From contig NZ_SCKT01000010.1 in the NCBI RefSeq assembly GCF_014155765.1, positions 1 through 64,000 of the forward strand: a DNA stretch of 64,000 nucleotides. Direction: 5' to 3'. The notes below the pieces were generated by a model. That model saw nothing but the letters and a program-made list of their open reading frames with translations. It did not search any database and was not told the DNA's origin. Source of the stretch: Pantoea dispersa. GTDB taxonomy: Bacteria; Pseudomonadota; Gammaproteobacteria; Enterobacterales; Enterobacteriaceae. Shown here one piece after another: positions 51,951-63,305 of the stretch (position 1 is its first letter; every line of letters starts with the position of its first letter). The position numbers and the translations under genes are program-made.

Positions 51951-52862
51951 TTACTTATTACGGTTGCACATAGGGAAGCCGAGCGCCTCACGGGAGGCAT
52001 AATAGGCTTCCGCCACGGCTTTCGTCAGGGTGCGGATACGCAGGATATAGCGCTGGCGCTCGGTGACCGAGATCGCCTTGCGCGCATCAAGCAGGTTAAA
52101 GCTGTGCGCGGCTTTGAGAATGCGCTCATAAGCCGGCAGCGGCAGCGGTTTTTCCAGCGCCAGCAGCTGCTGTGCCTCTTTTTCATACTGCTCGAAGCAG
52201 CTGAACAGGAAATCGACGTCGGCGTACTCAAAGTTATAGGTCGACTGCTCCACCTCGTTCTGGTGGAACACGTCACCGTAGGTGGTTTTGCCGAACGCGC
52301 CGTCACTCCAGGTGAGATCGTACACGCTGTCCACGCCCTGGATGTACATCGCCAGGCGCTCCAGACCGTAGGTGATCTCGCCGGTCACCGGCTTACACTC
52401 CAGGCCGCCGACCTGCTGGAAGTAGGTGAACTGCGTGACTTCCATGCCGTTCAGCCACACTTCCCAGCCGAGCCCCCAGGCGCCCAGCGTTGGGTTTTCC
52501 CAGTTATCTTCGACGAAGCGAATGTCATGCACGCCAGGGTCGATACCGAGCTCTTTCAGCGATCCGAGGTACAGCTCCTGAAGGTTGTCCGGGTTCGGCT
52601 TAATCACCACCTGGAACTGGTAGTAGTGCTGTAAACGGTTCGGGTTTTCACCGTAGCGGCCATCGGTGGGACGGCGCGATGGCTGCACGTAGGCGCTCGC
52701 CATTGGCTCTGGCCCGAGAGCACGCAGGCAAGTCATAGGGTGAGAAGTGCCAGCGCCCACTTCCATGTCCAGCGGCTGGACGATGGTGCAGCCCTGACGC
52801 GCCCAGTAATCCTGCAAGGTCAGGATCAGGCCCTGAAAGGTCTTGGTATCAAACTTTTGCAT
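51951..52862 (-). CDS. glyQ: Glycyl-tRNA synthetase alpha subunit GlyQ
   Basis: Catalytic class II subunit that activates glycine and charges tRNA-Gly. 303 residues equal E. coli. Motifs [21 protein letters not shown] and [23 protein letters not shown] are diagnostic. The start at 52862 ([11 protein letters not shown]) is chosen over 55 further in-frame codons that cross the promoter. First gene of glyQS. Confidence 0.98.
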   Translation of the reverse strand: MQKFDTKTFQGLILTLQDYWARQGCTIVQPLDMEVGAGTSHPMTCLRALGPEPMASAYVQPSRRPTDGRYGENPNRLQHYYQFQVVIKPNPDNLQELYLGSLKELGIDPGVHDIRFVEDNWENPTLGAWGLGWEVWLNGMEVTQFTYFQQVGGLECKPVTGEITYGLERLAMYIQGVDSVYDLTWSDGAFGKTTYGDVFHQNEVEQSTYNFEYADVDFLFSCFEQYEKEAQQLLALEKPLPLPAYERILKAAHSFNLLDARKAISVTERQRYILRIRTLTKAVAEAYYASREALGFPMCNRNK

Positions 52863-52906
52863 GTTGAATTCGCACGCGATACGGGTGGATTTAAAAAGAG
52901 TGCGAC

Positions 52907-52934
52907 AGTATACCCTTTGACCGCGCATTGTGCA
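52907..52934 (-). promoter_or_regulatory. glyQS promoter
   Basis: On the minus strand TGCACA (52929-52934), 16-bp spacer, TATACT (52907-52912), 45 bp before the start codon. Confidence 0.7.
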
Positions 52935-53066
52935 GCCGGAAATCCTGGCGCAGGCGGCCACGGTTGTGCGGCGGTTAACAGAGAGCTCCGAAATCCAGGC
53001 TGCGGGGGTTGTTGGCCCGCTGTGCACTGGCTACCCTTCTTCGCACGGAGTACGCACGAGGAAGCC

Positions 53067-54062
53067 ATGTCGCAAAAAATCTGCTGGATTGATAACTTAC
53101 GCGCGGTCGCCTGTCTGATGGTGATCGTCATTCACACCACCACCTGGTACATCACCGGACCGATGGCAGTCACCGGACCCAGCTGGGACGTCGCCAATCT
53201 GCTTAACTCGGCTTCGCGCGTCTGCGTGCCGCTGTTCTTCATGATTTCCGGTTATCTGTTCTTTGGCGAACGCAGCGCGCAGGGCCGCCATCTATTGCGC
53301 ATTGTGCTGTGCCTGCTGTTCTACAGCGCCGTCGCGCTGGCCTACATCACCTGGCTGACGCCGATCAGCGAAGGCCGATCGCTGCTGAAGCTGCTGCAGA
53401 AGCCGGTGTTCTACCATCTGTGGTTCTTCTTCGCCATTATCGGCATCTACCTGCTGTCTCCGCTGATTCAGGTGAAAAACGTGCCGCCGCGCTATGTGGC
53501 GCTGCTGGTGCTGGTCCTCGCGGTGATCGCCAATCCGAACACCGTCAGCCAGTCGCTGGGGCCGTTCCACTGGCTGCCGGTCAATCTGTATGTCAGCGGC
53601 GACTCGATTTACTACCTGCTGTATGCGCTGCTTGGGCGGGCGATTGGCGTGATGGATACCGACAGGCGCGGCATCAGCTGGCTGGCCGGGCTGAGTTTTA
53701 TCGCCTGCGTCATCGGTATCGCACTTGGCACCAGACAGATGCTGAAGATTAACGGCGCGTTTAATGACACCTGGTATCTTTACTGTGGCCCACTGGTGTT
53801 TATCGCGGCGATAAGCCTGCTGGTGCTGTTTAAAAATGTGCTGAACCACCGGCCGCTGCCGCTGCTGGCGACCATTTCACGCTATTCGCTGCCGATTTAT
53901 GGTTTCCATGCGCTGTTCATTCACTATCTGCGTACCCATCATTACGACGATATGTCGCGGCCGTGGCTCGATCTGCCGTGGGTCTTTGGCGTAACCCTGC
54001 TGGGCAGCCTGCTGCTGGCGATGTTGCTGAAACGCGTGGACAAGCATCATCTGGTGAGCTGA
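53067..54062 (+). CDS. wecH: Membrane acyltransferase WecH (YiaH)
   Basis: Acyltransferase-3 family membrane protein; E. coli WecH O-acetylates enterobacterial common antigen. 331 residues, the E. coli length, with about ten membrane helices. The family histidine is in [14 protein letters not shown] near the N-terminus. The start at 53067 has GAGGAAG upstream; the in-frame extension back to 52740 overlaps glyQ and is rejected. Divergent from glyQ, as in E. coli. Its 3' end overlaps the convergent regulator by 16 bp. Confidence 0.92.
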   Translation: MSQKICWIDNLRAVACLMVIVIHTTTWYITGPMAVTGPSWDVANLLNSASRVCVPLFFMISGYLFFGERSAQGRHLLRIVLCLLFYSAVALAYITWLTPISEGRSLLKLLQKPVFYHLWFFFAIIGIYLLSPLIQVKNVPPRYVALLVLVLAVIANPNTVSQSLGPFHWLPVNLYVSGDSIYYLLYALLGRAIGVMDTDRRGISWLAGLSFIACVIGIALGTRQMLKINGAFNDTWYLYCGPLVFIAAISLLVLFKNVLNHRPLPLLATISRYSLPIYGFHALFIHYLRTHHYDDMSRPWLDLPWVFGVTLLGSLLLAMLLKRVDKHHLVS

Positions 54063-54979
54063 TCGTCCCAGCGCTGCCGGGCGCGACGCAGCTGGCGTGC
54101 CGAGGAGAAGCCGGCGGCCAGCGCCGCTTTCTCCGCCGCCTCCCCCTGCTGCTGGCGCTGGCGCGCAATCACCAGCCGCAGCTGCTCGTGGTATTCCCGC
54201 ACGCTGATACCCAGATGCTGGCGAAACAGGCGCGTCAGATGGCGCTCGCTGACGTGGGCACGTTCGGCCAGCGCGCCCAGCGACCAGTCATGTTCCGGAT
54301 GCGCAATCATCGCGTCCTGCGCGCGATGAATCGCCGGATGCAGATGATTACGATAACGCAGCCACGGCGACAGTTGCGGATCGTCACCCGAGCGGCGGAA
54401 CCACACCACCATCTCCCGCGCCACCGTTAGCGCCTGCCGCGCGCCGCACAGACGGTTGATCAGGTGCAGCGCCAGATCGATACCCGCAGTAATCCCCGCA
54501 CTGGTCCAGATGCCGGCATCTTCCACAAACACGCGGTTGTCTTTCACCAGCGCAGCCGGCGCGGCAGCTTTCAGGCGCGGCAACACATCATGGTGCGTGG
54601 TGCACTGTACGCCATCCAGCAGGCCAGCCTGCGCGGAGAGCAGCGCGCCGGAGCAAATACACACGAGGGTAATGCGCCGCGTATGAATCGCGCCGTGTTG
54701 CTGGCGCAGCCAGTCGCGCGCCTGCCCGGCTGCCCCGGTATCGAACCAGATGCGGGAATCGAACACGCCGGGCACAATCAGCAGACTGTTATCAGGTAGC
54801 GTGGCGGGCAGCGGTGCAATATCAGCAATGGTCATGCCGGTCGAGCAGGTGACGCTCGCCTGCGGGCCGATGTAGTGCAGCGCAAAATGTCCGCCCGCCA
54901 GCTGCAGCGTCTCTGCCGGCCCGGTGAGGTCGAGCGCCATAACGCCCGGCAGGACAAGAAAATAGACGGGCTGCGGCAT
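54047..54979 (-). CDS. GlxA-family AraC-type transcriptional regulator
   Basis: 310 residues: an N-terminal DJ-1/PfpI-like domain (about 1-180, [20 protein letters not shown], with cysteine in [15 protein letters not shown] at the nucleophile-elbow position) and a C-terminal AraC double helix-turn-helix (about 215-305, [20 protein letters not shown]). Related proteins sense small metabolites such as betaine, carnitine or arginine, but the ligand here is unknown. The ATG at 54979 has GAGGAA upstream. It is not present between wecH and xylB in E. coli and has no obvious partner gene. Confidence 0.88.
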   Translation of the reverse strand: MPQPVYFLVLPGVMALDLTGPAETLQLAGGHFALHYIGPQASVTCSTGMTIADIAPLPATLPDNSLLIVPGVFDSRIWFDTGAAGQARDWLRQQHGAIHTRRITLVCICSGALLSAQAGLLDGVQCTTHHDVLPRLKAAAPAALVKDNRVFVEDAGIWTSAGITAGIDLALHLINRLCGARQALTVAREMVVWFRRSGDDPQLSPWLRYRNHLHPAIHRAQDAMIAHPEHDWSLGALAERAHVSERHLTRLFRQHLGISVREYHEQLRLVIARQRQQQGEAAEKAALAAGFSSARQLRRARQRWDDQLTR

Positions 54980-55119
54980 GGTGGGTTCCTCAGGCGATGA
55001 AGGGGTAACGATGGGTGAAGATGCGCAGCCAAATCCGGCCACGTATCTTCATCGATTCTTTCCATCATACCCGACTCTGTTCACGCCTTGCGACCTCATC
55101 CGGCCATGCTTCAGCCAAA

Positions 55120-56560
55120 TCAGGACATCAGTGGCAGCAGCTGCTGATATAGCTGCGCAAAGCGCGCACGACGCGGCTGATGAGCCTGATGCTGCGCGGC
55201 ATCCGGCTGATGGCGCTGCACTAACGCCGGTGCCGGCCATTCGCTGGCCGGGTCCACCGCCAGCTGCGCCAGGCGCGCGGCACCGAGCGCCGGCCCCACC
55301 TCGCCGCCGTGACAATAATCCAGCGTCAGTCCGCTGATGTCCGCCAGCATCTGCCGCCAGTACGCGCTGCGCGCACCGCCGCCAATCAGCATCACCGCGT
55401 TGGGCAGTACGCCACATTCATGCACCGCATCCATGCCTTCCGCCAGCGCAAAGCCCACGCCTTCCAGCACCGCGCGCGCCAGTTCCGGCCGGCCGTGCTG
55501 GTGCGTCAGGCCAAAGAAAGCTCCCTGTGCCTGCGGATTATTGTGCGGCGTGCGCTCGCCGGAAAGGTAAGGCAAAAACCACACCGGCGTGGCCTGCGCG
55601 CTGGCGCGTTCAGCTTCGGCCAGCAGGTGCGGCACATCATCGCAGCCGGTCAGCGCAGCGGCCCAGCCCAGACAGGCGGCGGCACTCAGCATCACCGACA
55701 TCAGATGCCAGCGCTGCGGCAGCGCATGACAGAAACTGTGCACGGCGCGTTGCGGATTGCTGAGATAGCCTTCGCTCACCAGAAAATAGACGCCGGAGGT
55801 GCCGAGCGACAGCATGCCCTGTCCTGGCTCAACCATGCCAACGCCGACGGCGCCAGCCGCATTGTCGCCGCCGCCGGCCACCAGCGGCACCGGCTCCATC
55901 CCCCAGCGTGCCGCAATTTCCGCCAGCAGCGTGCCGGTAATCTGGTTGCCTTCAAACAACTGCGGCATGTGGCTGCGGTTCAGCCCGCACGCCGCCAGCA
56001 TTGCATCGCTCCAGTCGCGCTGTGCCACATCCAGCCACATCGTTCCGGCCGCATCTGACATATCGGTGGCGAAATCGCCGCTCATCCGCCAGCGCAGATA
56101 ATCTTTCGGCAGCAGCAGCATGAACCTGCGCAAATATCGCCGGTTCATGCTGCTGCACCCACAACAATTTGGGCGCGGTAAAACCCGGCATCATCAGGTT
56201 GCCGGTAATCTGACGCGACGACGGCACGCGCTGCTCCAGCTCGTGACACTGCGCGCTACTGCGCCCGTCGTTCCACAATATCGCCGGACGCAGCACCTGA
56301 TGCGCGGCGTCCAGCAGCGTCGCGCCGTGCATCTGGCCGCTAAAACCGATGGCGCTGACGTGGCGTAAATCGTGCTGCTGCGCCAGCGCCTGCATGGCAC
56401 TATCGGTGGCCTGCCACCAGCTTTCGGGATCCTGTTCGCTCCATAGCGGCTGCGGACGCGTCACCTGCAGCGGCGCGCTGGCCGTGGCCTGAACCTGGCC
56501 GTGCGCATCCAGCAGCGCCACTTTAACGCCGGAGGTGCCTAAATCGATCCCGATAACCAT
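55120..56560 (-). pseudogene. xylB: Xylulokinase XylB, frameshifted
   Basis: Xylulokinase phosphorylates D-xylulose to xylulose 5-phosphate. Two frames together cover the whole protein: 56560 to about 56147 encodes MVIGIDLGTSGVKVALLDAHG through HEPAIFAQVH, and about 56146 to 55120 encodes LLLPKDYLRWRM to the normal end LYQQLLPLMS. Between FAQ and PKDYL there are 16 nt where E. coli has 18, so the frame shifts near codon 138; the first frame stops at 55952. The ATPase motifs and GGGDNAAGAVG are intact in the second frame. The lesion lies in a perfect inverted repeat (56112-56156). A sequencing error is the alternative. Confidence 0.85.
56112..56156. repeat. Perfect inverted repeat at the xylB frameshift
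   Basis: Arms GCAGCAGCATGAACC (56112-56126) and GGTTCATGCTGCTGC (56142-56156) are fully complementary around a 15-nt loop, with three more pairs beyond one mismatch. One arm encodes conserved VQQHEP; the other replaces codons that are not expected to be complementary. This is the signature of quasipalindrome correction. Confidence 0.9.
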
Positions 56561-56577
56561 GCTTCGCTCCCGATGGG

Positions 56578-57900
56578 TTAGAAATTATACAGATAGTGAT
56601 TCACCAGATTTTCCAGCTGCTCCTGGCGTCCGCTGCGATGCTGCGGATTGAGTTGCTGCTGCTGAGCATGCGCCGCCAGCGAGGCAAGAGAAAACTCGCC
56701 TTTCAGAATTTGCTGGCCGAACTCACCATTCCAGCCGCTATAGCGCTGCGCCACGCGCTTATCCAGCTCGCCATCGCTCACCATACGTGCCGCCACTTTC
56801 AGCGCCAGCGCCATGGTATCCATCGCGCCGATGTGGCCATAAAACAGATCGTATTTGTCGGTGCTCTGGCGCCGTACTTTGGCATCAAAGTTTAAGCCGC
56901 CGGTGGTGAACCCGCCCGCTTTGAGGATTTCGTACATCACCAGCGCGTTTTCTTCGACGCTGTTCGGGAACTGGTCGGTATCCCAGCCGCACTGGCTGTC
57001 ACCGCGATTGGCATCGACCGAACCGAAGATGCCCAGCGCAATCGCCGTCGCAATTTCATGATGGAAAGAGTGACCCGCCAGCGTGGCATGGTTGGCTTCC
57101 ACATTCACTTTGATCTCTTTTTCCAGGCCAAACTGCCGGAGGAAACCGTAGACCGTCGCGACATCAAAGTCGTACTGGTGTTTAGTCGGTTCCTGCGGCT
57201 TCGGCTCAATCAGCAGCATCCCCTGGAAACCGATTTTATGCTTGTGCTCCACCACCATCTGCATGAAGCGTCCGATCTGCTCGCGCTCCTGCCGCAAATC
57301 GGTATTCAGCAGCGTTTCGTACCCTTCGCGTCCGCCCCACAGCACATAGTTTTCACCGCCCAGCGTCTGCGTCGCCTGCATCGCGCTGCACACCTGGCTG
57401 GCTGCCCAGGCGAAAATTTCCGGATCCGGGCTGGTCGCCGCGCCGGCCGCATAGCGGGGATGCGTAAAGCAGTTCGCGGTGCCCCACAGCAATCTGACGC
57501 CGGTTTCCTGCTGTTTTTCCAGCAGCTTATCTGTCATTACCGCCAGGTTTTCCTGGTAGCTGCGCAGCGAATCACCTTCCGGTGACACATCGACATCATG
57601 GAAGCAGTAATAGGGCACGTTGAGTTTGTAAAAGAACTCGAACGCGACATCCGCTTTGAGCTTCGCCAGCTGCAGCGCATCGCCATTTTTCTGCCACGGG
57701 CGATCAAAGGCACCCACGCCGAACATATCCGCCCCGTTCCAGCAGAACGTGTGCCAGTAACAGGCGGCAAAACGCAGGTGTTCCGCCATGGTTTTACCCA
57801 GAATCACTTCCTGCGGATTGTAATGACGAAACGCCAGTGCGTTAGTGGTATTGGCCCCTTCATAACCAACGCGCTCAAGCTGGTCGAAATAAGCGTGCAT
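56578..57900 (-). CDS. xylA: Xylose isomerase XylA
   Basis: Converts D-xylose to D-xylulose, metal dependent. 440 residues as in E. coli. Metal and substrate residues are present: [10 protein letters not shown] (catalytic His/Asp), [17 protein letters not shown] and [25 protein letters not shown]. First gene of xylAB, divergent from xylFGH across a 358-bp control region, 17 bp before xylB. Confidence 0.98.
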   Translation of the reverse strand: MHAYFDQLERVGYEGANTTNALAFRHYNPQEVILGKTMAEHLRFAACYWHTFCWNGADMFGVGAFDRPWQKNGDALQLAKLKADVAFEFFYKLNVPYYCFHDVDVSPEGDSLRSYQENLAVMTDKLLEKQQETGVRLLWGTANCFTHPRYAAGAATSPDPEIFAWAASQVCSAMQATQTLGGENYVLWGGREGYETLLNTDLRQEREQIGRFMQMVVEHKHKIGFQGMLLIEPKPQEPTKHQYDFDVATVYGFLRQFGLEKEIKVNVEANHATLAGHSFHHEIATAIALGIFGSVDANRGDSQCGWDTDQFPNSVEENALVMYEILKAGGFTTGGLNFDAKVRRQSTDKYDLFYGHIGAMDTMALALKVAARMVSDGELDKRVAQRYSGWNGEFGQQILKGEFSLASLAAHAQQQQLNPQHRSGRQEQLENLVNHYLYNF

Positions 57901-58258
57901 GTTGTGCTCCTTAGCATCAGACCCGAATGGTCAGCAGTGAAGCGTTATTTTGCGGAGGCGTGAGCGTTCAGCTCAATTACGATATTTCACACTGAACTTA
58001 AGATAATTATTATTTGTGCGGCAGCTCGCAAATCCATGTATTTAATTACATCGCGTGCCGGCGCGCAGCGCCGCTGCAAGATTTAACAGATGGCCGCGTA
58101 AAATTTCGATCGCGCTCAAAAAATCACAAATAAACAAAAAAACGTAATAGCAGGATAAAAATCAGTAATTGATGTTGTTCACGTCGCGGGGCAACAATTC
58201 ATCCGCCCTGGTTCATAGCCTTACAACGACAATAGCCTCAACCTACAGGATGACCATG
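57901..58258. promoter_or_regulatory. xylA-xylF divergent control region
   Basis: No gene in 358 bp. A CRP-like palindrome lies at 58012-58033 (ATTTGTGCGGCAGCTCGCAAAT; TGTG and CGCA half sites). A/T-rich stretches near 57975-58015 and 58095-58150 (with TTTCGATCGCGCTCAAAAA) are in the places where E. coli XylR binds for xylA and xylF; the exact operator repeats were not resolved. Promoter boxes could not be assigned with confidence. Confidence 0.6.
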
Positions 58259-59251
58259 ATGAAAATGAGACACACGCTGTTAGCCCTCAGCGCTGCACTG
58301 GCCCTGTTCAGCCACGCCGGGCTGGCGAAAGAAGTGAAAATCGGTATGGCGATCGATGATTTACGTCTGGAACGCTGGCAGAAAGACCGGGACATTTTTG
58401 TCAGCCAGGCGGAAAAGTCTGGGGCCAAAGTATTTGTCCAGTCGGCCAACGGCAATGAAGAGACGCAAATCTCGCAGATTGAAAATATGATCAACCGCGG
58501 TGTCGATGTGCTGGTCATCATTCCTTATAACGGTCAGGTATTGAGTAATGTGGTGGCCGAAGCGAAACGCGAAGGCATTAAAGTTCTCGCTTATGACCGC
58601 ATGATTAATAATGCTGATATCGATTTTTATATCTCGTTTGATAATGAAAAGGTCGGCGAACTGCAGGCCGAAAGTCTGGTTAAACAGGTACCTAAAGGGA
58701 ACTACTTTTTGATGGGCGGATCGCCGGTGGATAATAACGCGCGTCTGTTCCGTGCCGGCCAGATGAAAGTATTAAAACCTTACATCGATAACGGCAGCAT
58801 TAAAGTGGTGGGCGATCAGTGGGTTGATGCCTGGCTGCCAGAGAATGCGCTGAAAATCATGGAAAACGCGCTGACCGCTAACAGCAACCACATTGATGCC
58901 GTCGTTGCCTCCAACGATGCCACCGCCGGTGGGGCCATTCAGGCGCTGAGCGCGCAGGGACTGGCGGGCAAAGTCGCCATTTCCGGTCAGGACGCCGATC
59001 TCGCCGCCATCAAACGCATCATGAACGGCACGCAAACCATGACGGTGTACAAACCCATCACCGAACTTGCCACCGAAGCGGCAAAAATTGCAGTGGAACT
59101 GGGCGATGGCAAAACGCCCGCCAGCAACAGCAAGCTGAATAATGGCCTGAAAGAGGTGCCGTCGCGCCTGCTGAAGCCGATTCCGGTCAACAAAGACAAC
59201 ATCGAAAGCACCGTAGTGAAAGACGGCTTCCATAAACAGAGCGAACTCTAA
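58259..59251 (+). CDS. xylF: Periplasmic D-xylose-binding protein XylF
   Basis: Captures xylose for the XylFGH importer. 330 residues with a signal peptide (about 1-23, RHTLLALSAALALFSHAGLA) and the mature start KEVKIGMAIDDLRLERW, nearly identical to E. coli. The start is the ATG at 58259, with ATG at 58256 possible; CAGGA lies at 58246-58250. Upstream in-frame codons to 58169 are rejected. Confidence 0.97.
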   Translation: MKMRHTLLALSAALALFSHAGLAKEVKIGMAIDDLRLERWQKDRDIFVSQAEKSGAKVFVQSANGNEETQISQIENMINRGVDVLVIIPYNGQVLSNVVAEAKREGIKVLAYDRMINNADIDFYISFDNEKVGELQAESLVKQVPKGNYFLMGGSPVDNNARLFRAGQMKVLKPYIDNGSIKVVGDQWVDAWLPENALKIMENALTANSNHIDAVVASNDATAGGAIQALSAQGLAGKVAISGQDADLAAIKRIMNGTQTMTVYKPITELATEAAKIAVELGDGKTPASNSKLNNGLKEVPSRLLKPIPVNKDNIESTVVKDGFHKQSEL

Positions 59252-59278
59252 GCGCCTGAAACGCGAAGGAGCAGATCG

Positions 59279-60799
59279 ATGCTGCTGGAAATGAACAACA
59301 TCACCAAGCGTTTCGGCGCGGTGAAAGCGCTGGATGCCGTCAGCCTGCGGCTCGAAGCCGGTGAAGTCATGTCGCTGTGCGGTGAGAACGGCTCGGGCAA
59401 ATCGACGCTGATGAAAGTGCTGTGCGGGCTTTACCCGCACGGCGAATTTGACGGCGAAATTCGCTTTGCCGGCGATCGCATCGAGGCGCAAACCATCCGC
59501 GACACCGAGCGTAAAGGCATTGTGATTATTCATCAGGAGCTGGCGCTGGTGCGGCAGCTTACGGTCATGGAGAACATTTTCCTCGGTGCCGAGCTCGGTC
59601 GCTTCGGTATGGTCGATGATGAAACCATGACGCTGCGCTGCCAGCAGCTGCTGGAGCGGGTCAAACTTAACGTTTCGCCTGCCACCAAAGTTGGCGAGCT
59701 CGGCCTCGGCCAGCAGCAGCTGGTAGAGATCGCGCGGGCGCTGAATAAGCAGGTACGATTGCTGATCCTCGATGAGCCGACCTCGTCGCTCACCGAACAG
59801 GAAACCGAAGTGCTGCTTGGGATTATCACTAACCTGCGCGAGCACGGTATTGCCTGCATCTACATCTCCCACAAGCTTAATGAGGTCAAAGCAATTTCGG
59901 ACACCATCTGTGTGATCCGCGATGGTCAGCACATCGCCACACGGCCAGCAGCCGGGCTGAGTGAAGATGACATCATCACGATGATGGTGGGCCGCGAGCT
60001 CACCGCGCTCTATCCGCACCAGCCGCACGAGATCGGCGAAACGGTACTGAAAGTCGAAAACCTTACCGCCTGGCATCCGGTCAACCGCCACGTGCGCCGC
60101 GTTAATAATGTGTCGTTCAGCCTGAAGCGCGGCGAAATTCTCGGTATTGCCGGGCTGGTGGGTGCAGGACGCACCGAAACGGTCCAGTGCCTGTTTGGTG
60201 TCTGGCCCGGTCGCTGGCAGGGCGAAATCTGGATTGATGGTCAGCAGGTGAAGATTGACGATTGCCGGGCAGCGATTGCGCACGGCATCGCCATGGTGCC
60301 GGAGGACCGGAAAAAAGATGGCATCGTGCCACTGATGGGCGTGGGGAAAAACATCACGCTGGCCGCGCTGGATCAATACAGCCATCGCTTCTCCACGCTG
60401 GATGAAGCCCAGGAGCAGCAGGCGATCAACGATGCTATCCGCCGTCTGCGTGTCAAAACCTCCTCACCCGAGCTGGCGATTGGCCGCCTCAGCGGTGGCA
60501 ATCAGCAAAAAGCGATCCTCGCCAAATGCCTGCTGCTCAATCCGCGCATTTTGATTCTGGACGAACCGACGCGCGGCATCGACGTCGGCGCTCGCCAGGA
60601 GATCTATCTGCTGATTAACGCGCTGGTGCAGCAGGGCATCGCGGTGATTGTTATCTCCTCCGAACTGCCTGAAGTGCTGGGTCTGAGTGACCGCGTATTG
60701 GTGATGCACGAAGGGCAAATCAAAGCCGATCTGATTAACGACAACCTGACTCAGGAGCAGGTCATGGAAGCTGCCCTGCGGAGCGAACATTATGCTTAA
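59279..60799 (+). CDS. xylG: D-xylose ABC transporter ATPase XylG
   Basis: Double ATPase of the importer. 506 residues: domain 1 with Walker [10 protein letters not shown] and signature-like [15 protein letters not shown]; domain 2 with the degenerate loop GLVGAGRTE and the signature [13 protein letters not shown], as is usual for sugar importers of this class. Starts 27 bp after xylF, with AAGGAGCAGATCG upstream, and overlaps xylH by 8 bp. Confidence 0.97.
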   Translation: MLLEMNNITKRFGAVKALDAVSLRLEAGEVMSLCGENGSGKSTLMKVLCGLYPHGEFDGEIRFAGDRIEAQTIRDTERKGIVIIHQELALVRQLTVMENIFLGAELGRFGMVDDETMTLRCQQLLERVKLNVSPATKVGELGLGQQQLVEIARALNKQVRLLILDEPTSSLTEQETEVLLGIITNLREHGIACIYISHKLNEVKAISDTICVIRDGQHIATRPAAGLSEDDIITMMVGRELTALYPHQPHEIGETVLKVENLTAWHPVNRHVRRVNNVSFSLKRGEILGIAGLVGAGRTETVQCLFGVWPGRWQGEIWIDGQQVKIDDCRAAIAHGIAMVPEDRKKDGIVPLMGVGKNITLAALDQYSHRFSTLDEAQEQQAINDAIRRLRVKTSSPELAIGRLSGGNQQKAILAKCLLLNPRILILDEPTRGIDVGARQEIYLLINALVQQGIAVIVISSELPEVLGLSDRVLVMHEGQIKADLINDNLTQEQVMEAALRSEHYA

Positions 60800-61973
60800 A
60801 ACTGAAAGTAGCCAGAGCCTGTCCGGTACCCCGGGCAAGCCAGCGCCGGGCAAGTTTCCGCGCTTCAATCTGCAGGTGCTGGTGATGCTGGGAGCGATTG
60901 CGCTTATCGCTCTGTTCTTCACCTGGACCACCGACGGTGCCTGGCTTAGCCCACGCAACGTCTCTAACCTGCTGCGCCAGACCGCCATCACCGGCATCCT
61001 CGCGGTGGGCATGGTGTTTGTCATTATCTCGGCGGAAATCGACCTTTCCGTCGGTTCGATGATGGGCCTGCTGGGCGGTGCTGCGGCCATCTTTGACGTC
61101 TGGCTCGGCTGGCCGCTGCCGCTGACCATCGTGGTAACGCTGGTGCTTGGCCTGTTGCTGGGCACCTGGAATGGCTGGTGGGTCGCGTACCGTAAAGTGC
61201 CCTCGTTCATCGTCACGCTGGCGGGCATGCTGGCGTTTCGCGGCATTCTGGTTGGTATTACCGATGGCACCACCGTAGCGCCAACAACGCCGGCGATGTC
61301 GCAGATCGGGCAAAGCTATTTGCCCGGCGGTGTTGGCTTTGGCTTCGGCTTCGCCGGTCTGGCGCTGTTTATTCTCTGGCAATGGCGGCTGCGGCTGCGT
61401 CGTCAGCAGCTGGGGTTATCACAACCAGCCGCCAGCGGCACGGTGGCACGCCAGGCGATTACCGCTGTTCTGGTACTGGGTGCCATCTGGTTGCTGAACG
61501 ATTACCGCGGCGTGCCGACACCGGTCCTGCTGCTGGCACTGCTGCTGCTCGGCGGCATGTTTATGGCCACGCGCACCGCCTTCGGACGACGGATTTACGC
61601 CATCGGCGGCAACATTGATGCAGCGCGCCTGTCGGGCATCAACGTGGCGCGCACCAAGCTGGCGGTGTTCGCCATCAACGGCGTCATGGTGGCTATCGCC
61701 GGCCTGATCCTCAGCTCACGTCTTGGTGCTGGCTCGCCCTCGGCGGGCAATATTGCCGAACTGGACGCCATCGCTGCCTGCGTGATTGGCGGCACCAGCC
61801 TGGCGGGCGGCGTCGGTTCGGTGGCCGGCGCGGTGATGGGCGCCTTCATCATGGCGTCTCTGGATAACGGCATGAGCATGATGGACGTGCCGACCTTCTG
61901 GCAGTACATCGTTAAAGGGGCGATTTTACTGCTGGCGGTGTGGATGGATACGGCCACGCGCCGCCGGGTGTAA
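60792..61973 (+). CDS. xylH: D-xylose ABC transporter permease XylH
   Basis: Inner-membrane permease of the xylose importer, 393 residues (the E. coli length), about 10 membrane helices, with the coupling region [21 protein letters not shown] and [20 protein letters not shown]. Overlaps xylG by 8 bp, suggesting translational coupling. Followed by 93 bp before xylR. Confidence 0.97.
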   Translation: MLKTESSQSLSGTPGKPAPGKFPRFNLQVLVMLGAIALIALFFTWTTDGAWLSPRNVSNLLRQTAITGILAVGMVFVIISAEIDLSVGSMMGLLGGAAAIFDVWLGWPLPLTIVVTLVLGLLLGTWNGWWVAYRKVPSFIVTLAGMLAFRGILVGITDGTTVAPTTPAMSQIGQSYLPGGVGFGFGFAGLALFILWQWRLRLRRQQLGLSQPAASGTVARQAITAVLVLGAIWLLNDYRGVPTPVLLLALLLLGGMFMATRTAFGRRIYAIGGNIDAARLSGINVARTKLAVFAINGVMVAIAGLILSSRLGAGSPSAGNIAELDAIAACVIGGTSLAGGVGSVAGAVMGAFIMASLDNGMSMMDVPTFWQYIVKGAILLLAVWMDTATRRRV

Positions 61974-62066
61974 TCGCGTGGGCGATCACAATGTGGCGCA
62001 AACAATTTCTGCTGCCTTTTCCGCCGTGCTATGCAATGCGCAACAGGTTTAAGGGAGCGCGCCACG

Positions 62067-63245
62067 ATGCACGAAAAACGTTACCGTATTACGCTGCTGT
62101 TTAACGCCAACAAGGTGTATGACCGCCAGGTGGTGGAAGGGGTCGGCGATTATCTGCAGGCTTCGCAAACCGACTGGGATATCTTCATTGAAGAGGATTT
62201 CCGCTGTCGCATCGACAACATCCGCGAATGGCTGGGGGACGGCGTCATTGCGGATTACGACGACAGCTCAATCGAGAGCCTGCTCAGCAATGTGCCGGTG
62301 CCGATTGTCGGCGTTGGTGGCTCCTATCACCGCCAGCAGGATTATCCGCCGGTGCACTACATCGCCACCGACAACGCTGCGCTGGTGGAGAGTGCCTTTC
62401 TGCACCTGAAAGAGAAAGGCATTCATCGCTTTGCGTTTTACGGCCTGCCCGCCGCCAGCGGCAAACGCTGGGCGCAGGAGCGCGAGCAGGCGTTTCGCCA
62501 GCTGGTGATGCGCGAGCGCTACCAGGGTGTGGTGTATCAGGGGATGGAAACCGCGCCGGAAAACTGGCAGCACGCGCAAAACCGCCTCGCCGACTGGCTG
62601 CAAACGCTGCCGCCGCAGACCGGCATTATCGCGGTGACCGACGCGCGTGCGCGTCATTTGCTGCAGGCTTGTGAACACCTGAAAATTCCGGTGCCGGAGA
62701 AGCTCAGCGTAATCGGTATCGATAACGAAGAGCTGACGCGCTATCTGTCCCGTGTGGCGCTCTCTTCGGTAGCCCAGGGCACACGCCAGATGGGTTATCA
62801 GGCCGCCAAGCTGTTGCATCGTCTGCTCGATCGGCAAACGCTGCCGCTGCAACGCATTCTGGTGCCGCCGGTGAAAGTCATTGCCCGCCGCTCTACCGAT
62901 TTTCGCTCGCTGCGCGATCCGGCGGTGATTCAGGCGATGCATTACATCCGCTTTAACGCCTGTAAAGGCATCAAGGTCGAACAGGTGCTGGATGCGATTG
63001 GCATGTCGCGCTCCAATCTGGAAAAGCGTTTTCGCGATGAGACCGGCGACACCATTCACGCCATGATTCACCGCGAGAAGCTGGAGAAAGCGCGTGAACT
63101 GCTGGCCTGCTCTTCATTGAATATTAATGAAATTTCGCAGATGTGCGGCTATCCTTCCCTGCAGTACTTCTATTCGGTGTTTAAGAAAAGCTACGCCACC
63201 ACGCCAAAGGAGTATCGACAGCATCACGGCGAGAAGGTGCAATAA
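62067..63245 (+). CDS. xylR: Xylose operon activator XylR
   Basis: Xylose-responsive activator of xylAB and xylFGH. 392 residues: a periplasmic-binding-like sensor (about 5-270, [22 protein letters not shown]) and a C-terminal AraC helix-turn-helix pair (about 285-385, [22 protein letters not shown] and [22 protein letters not shown]). The ATG at 62067 has AAGGGAG upstream; a longer frame from 62031 is rejected. In the same direction as xylFGH. Confidence 0.97.
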   Translation: MHEKRYRITLLFNANKVYDRQVVEGVGDYLQASQTDWDIFIEEDFRCRIDNIREWLGDGVIADYDDSSIESLLSNVPVPIVGVGGSYHRQQDYPPVHYIATDNAALVESAFLHLKEKGIHRFAFYGLPAASGKRWAQEREQAFRQLVMRERYQGVVYQGMETAPENWQHAQNRLADWLQTLPPQTGIIAVTDARARHLLQACEHLKIPVPEKLSVIGIDNEELTRYLSRVALSSVAQGTRQMGYQAAKLLHRLLDRQTLPLQRILVPPVKVIARRSTDFRSLRDPAVIQAMHYIRFNACKGIKVEQVLDAIGMSRSNLEKRFRDETGDTIHAMIHREKLEKARELLACSSLNINEISQMCGYPSLQYFYSVFKKSYATTPKEYRQHHGEKVQ

Positions 63246-63305
63246 CGCCCCGCTGCGATCAAGATTTTGCCGCCAATTGCCGCTATACTGCGCGGCATCT
63301 TCAAA

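Noticed and set aside
49920-52634. 904-codon open frame on the plus strand opposite glyS/glyQ
   Set aside because: It is antisense to two certain, highly conserved genes. The translation is rich in H, R, Q and L with no domain, and it lacks a ribosome site. High-GC codon bias leaves this antisense frame open.
55952-56560. Programmed frameshift in xylB
   Set aside because: No slippery heptamer with the right frame was seen, xylB families are not known to use recoding, and the site is a perfect inverted repeat that better explains mutation.
58772-60385. 537-codon minus-strand frame opposite xylF and xylG
   Set aside because: Shadow of two conserved genes; no motif and no ribosome site.
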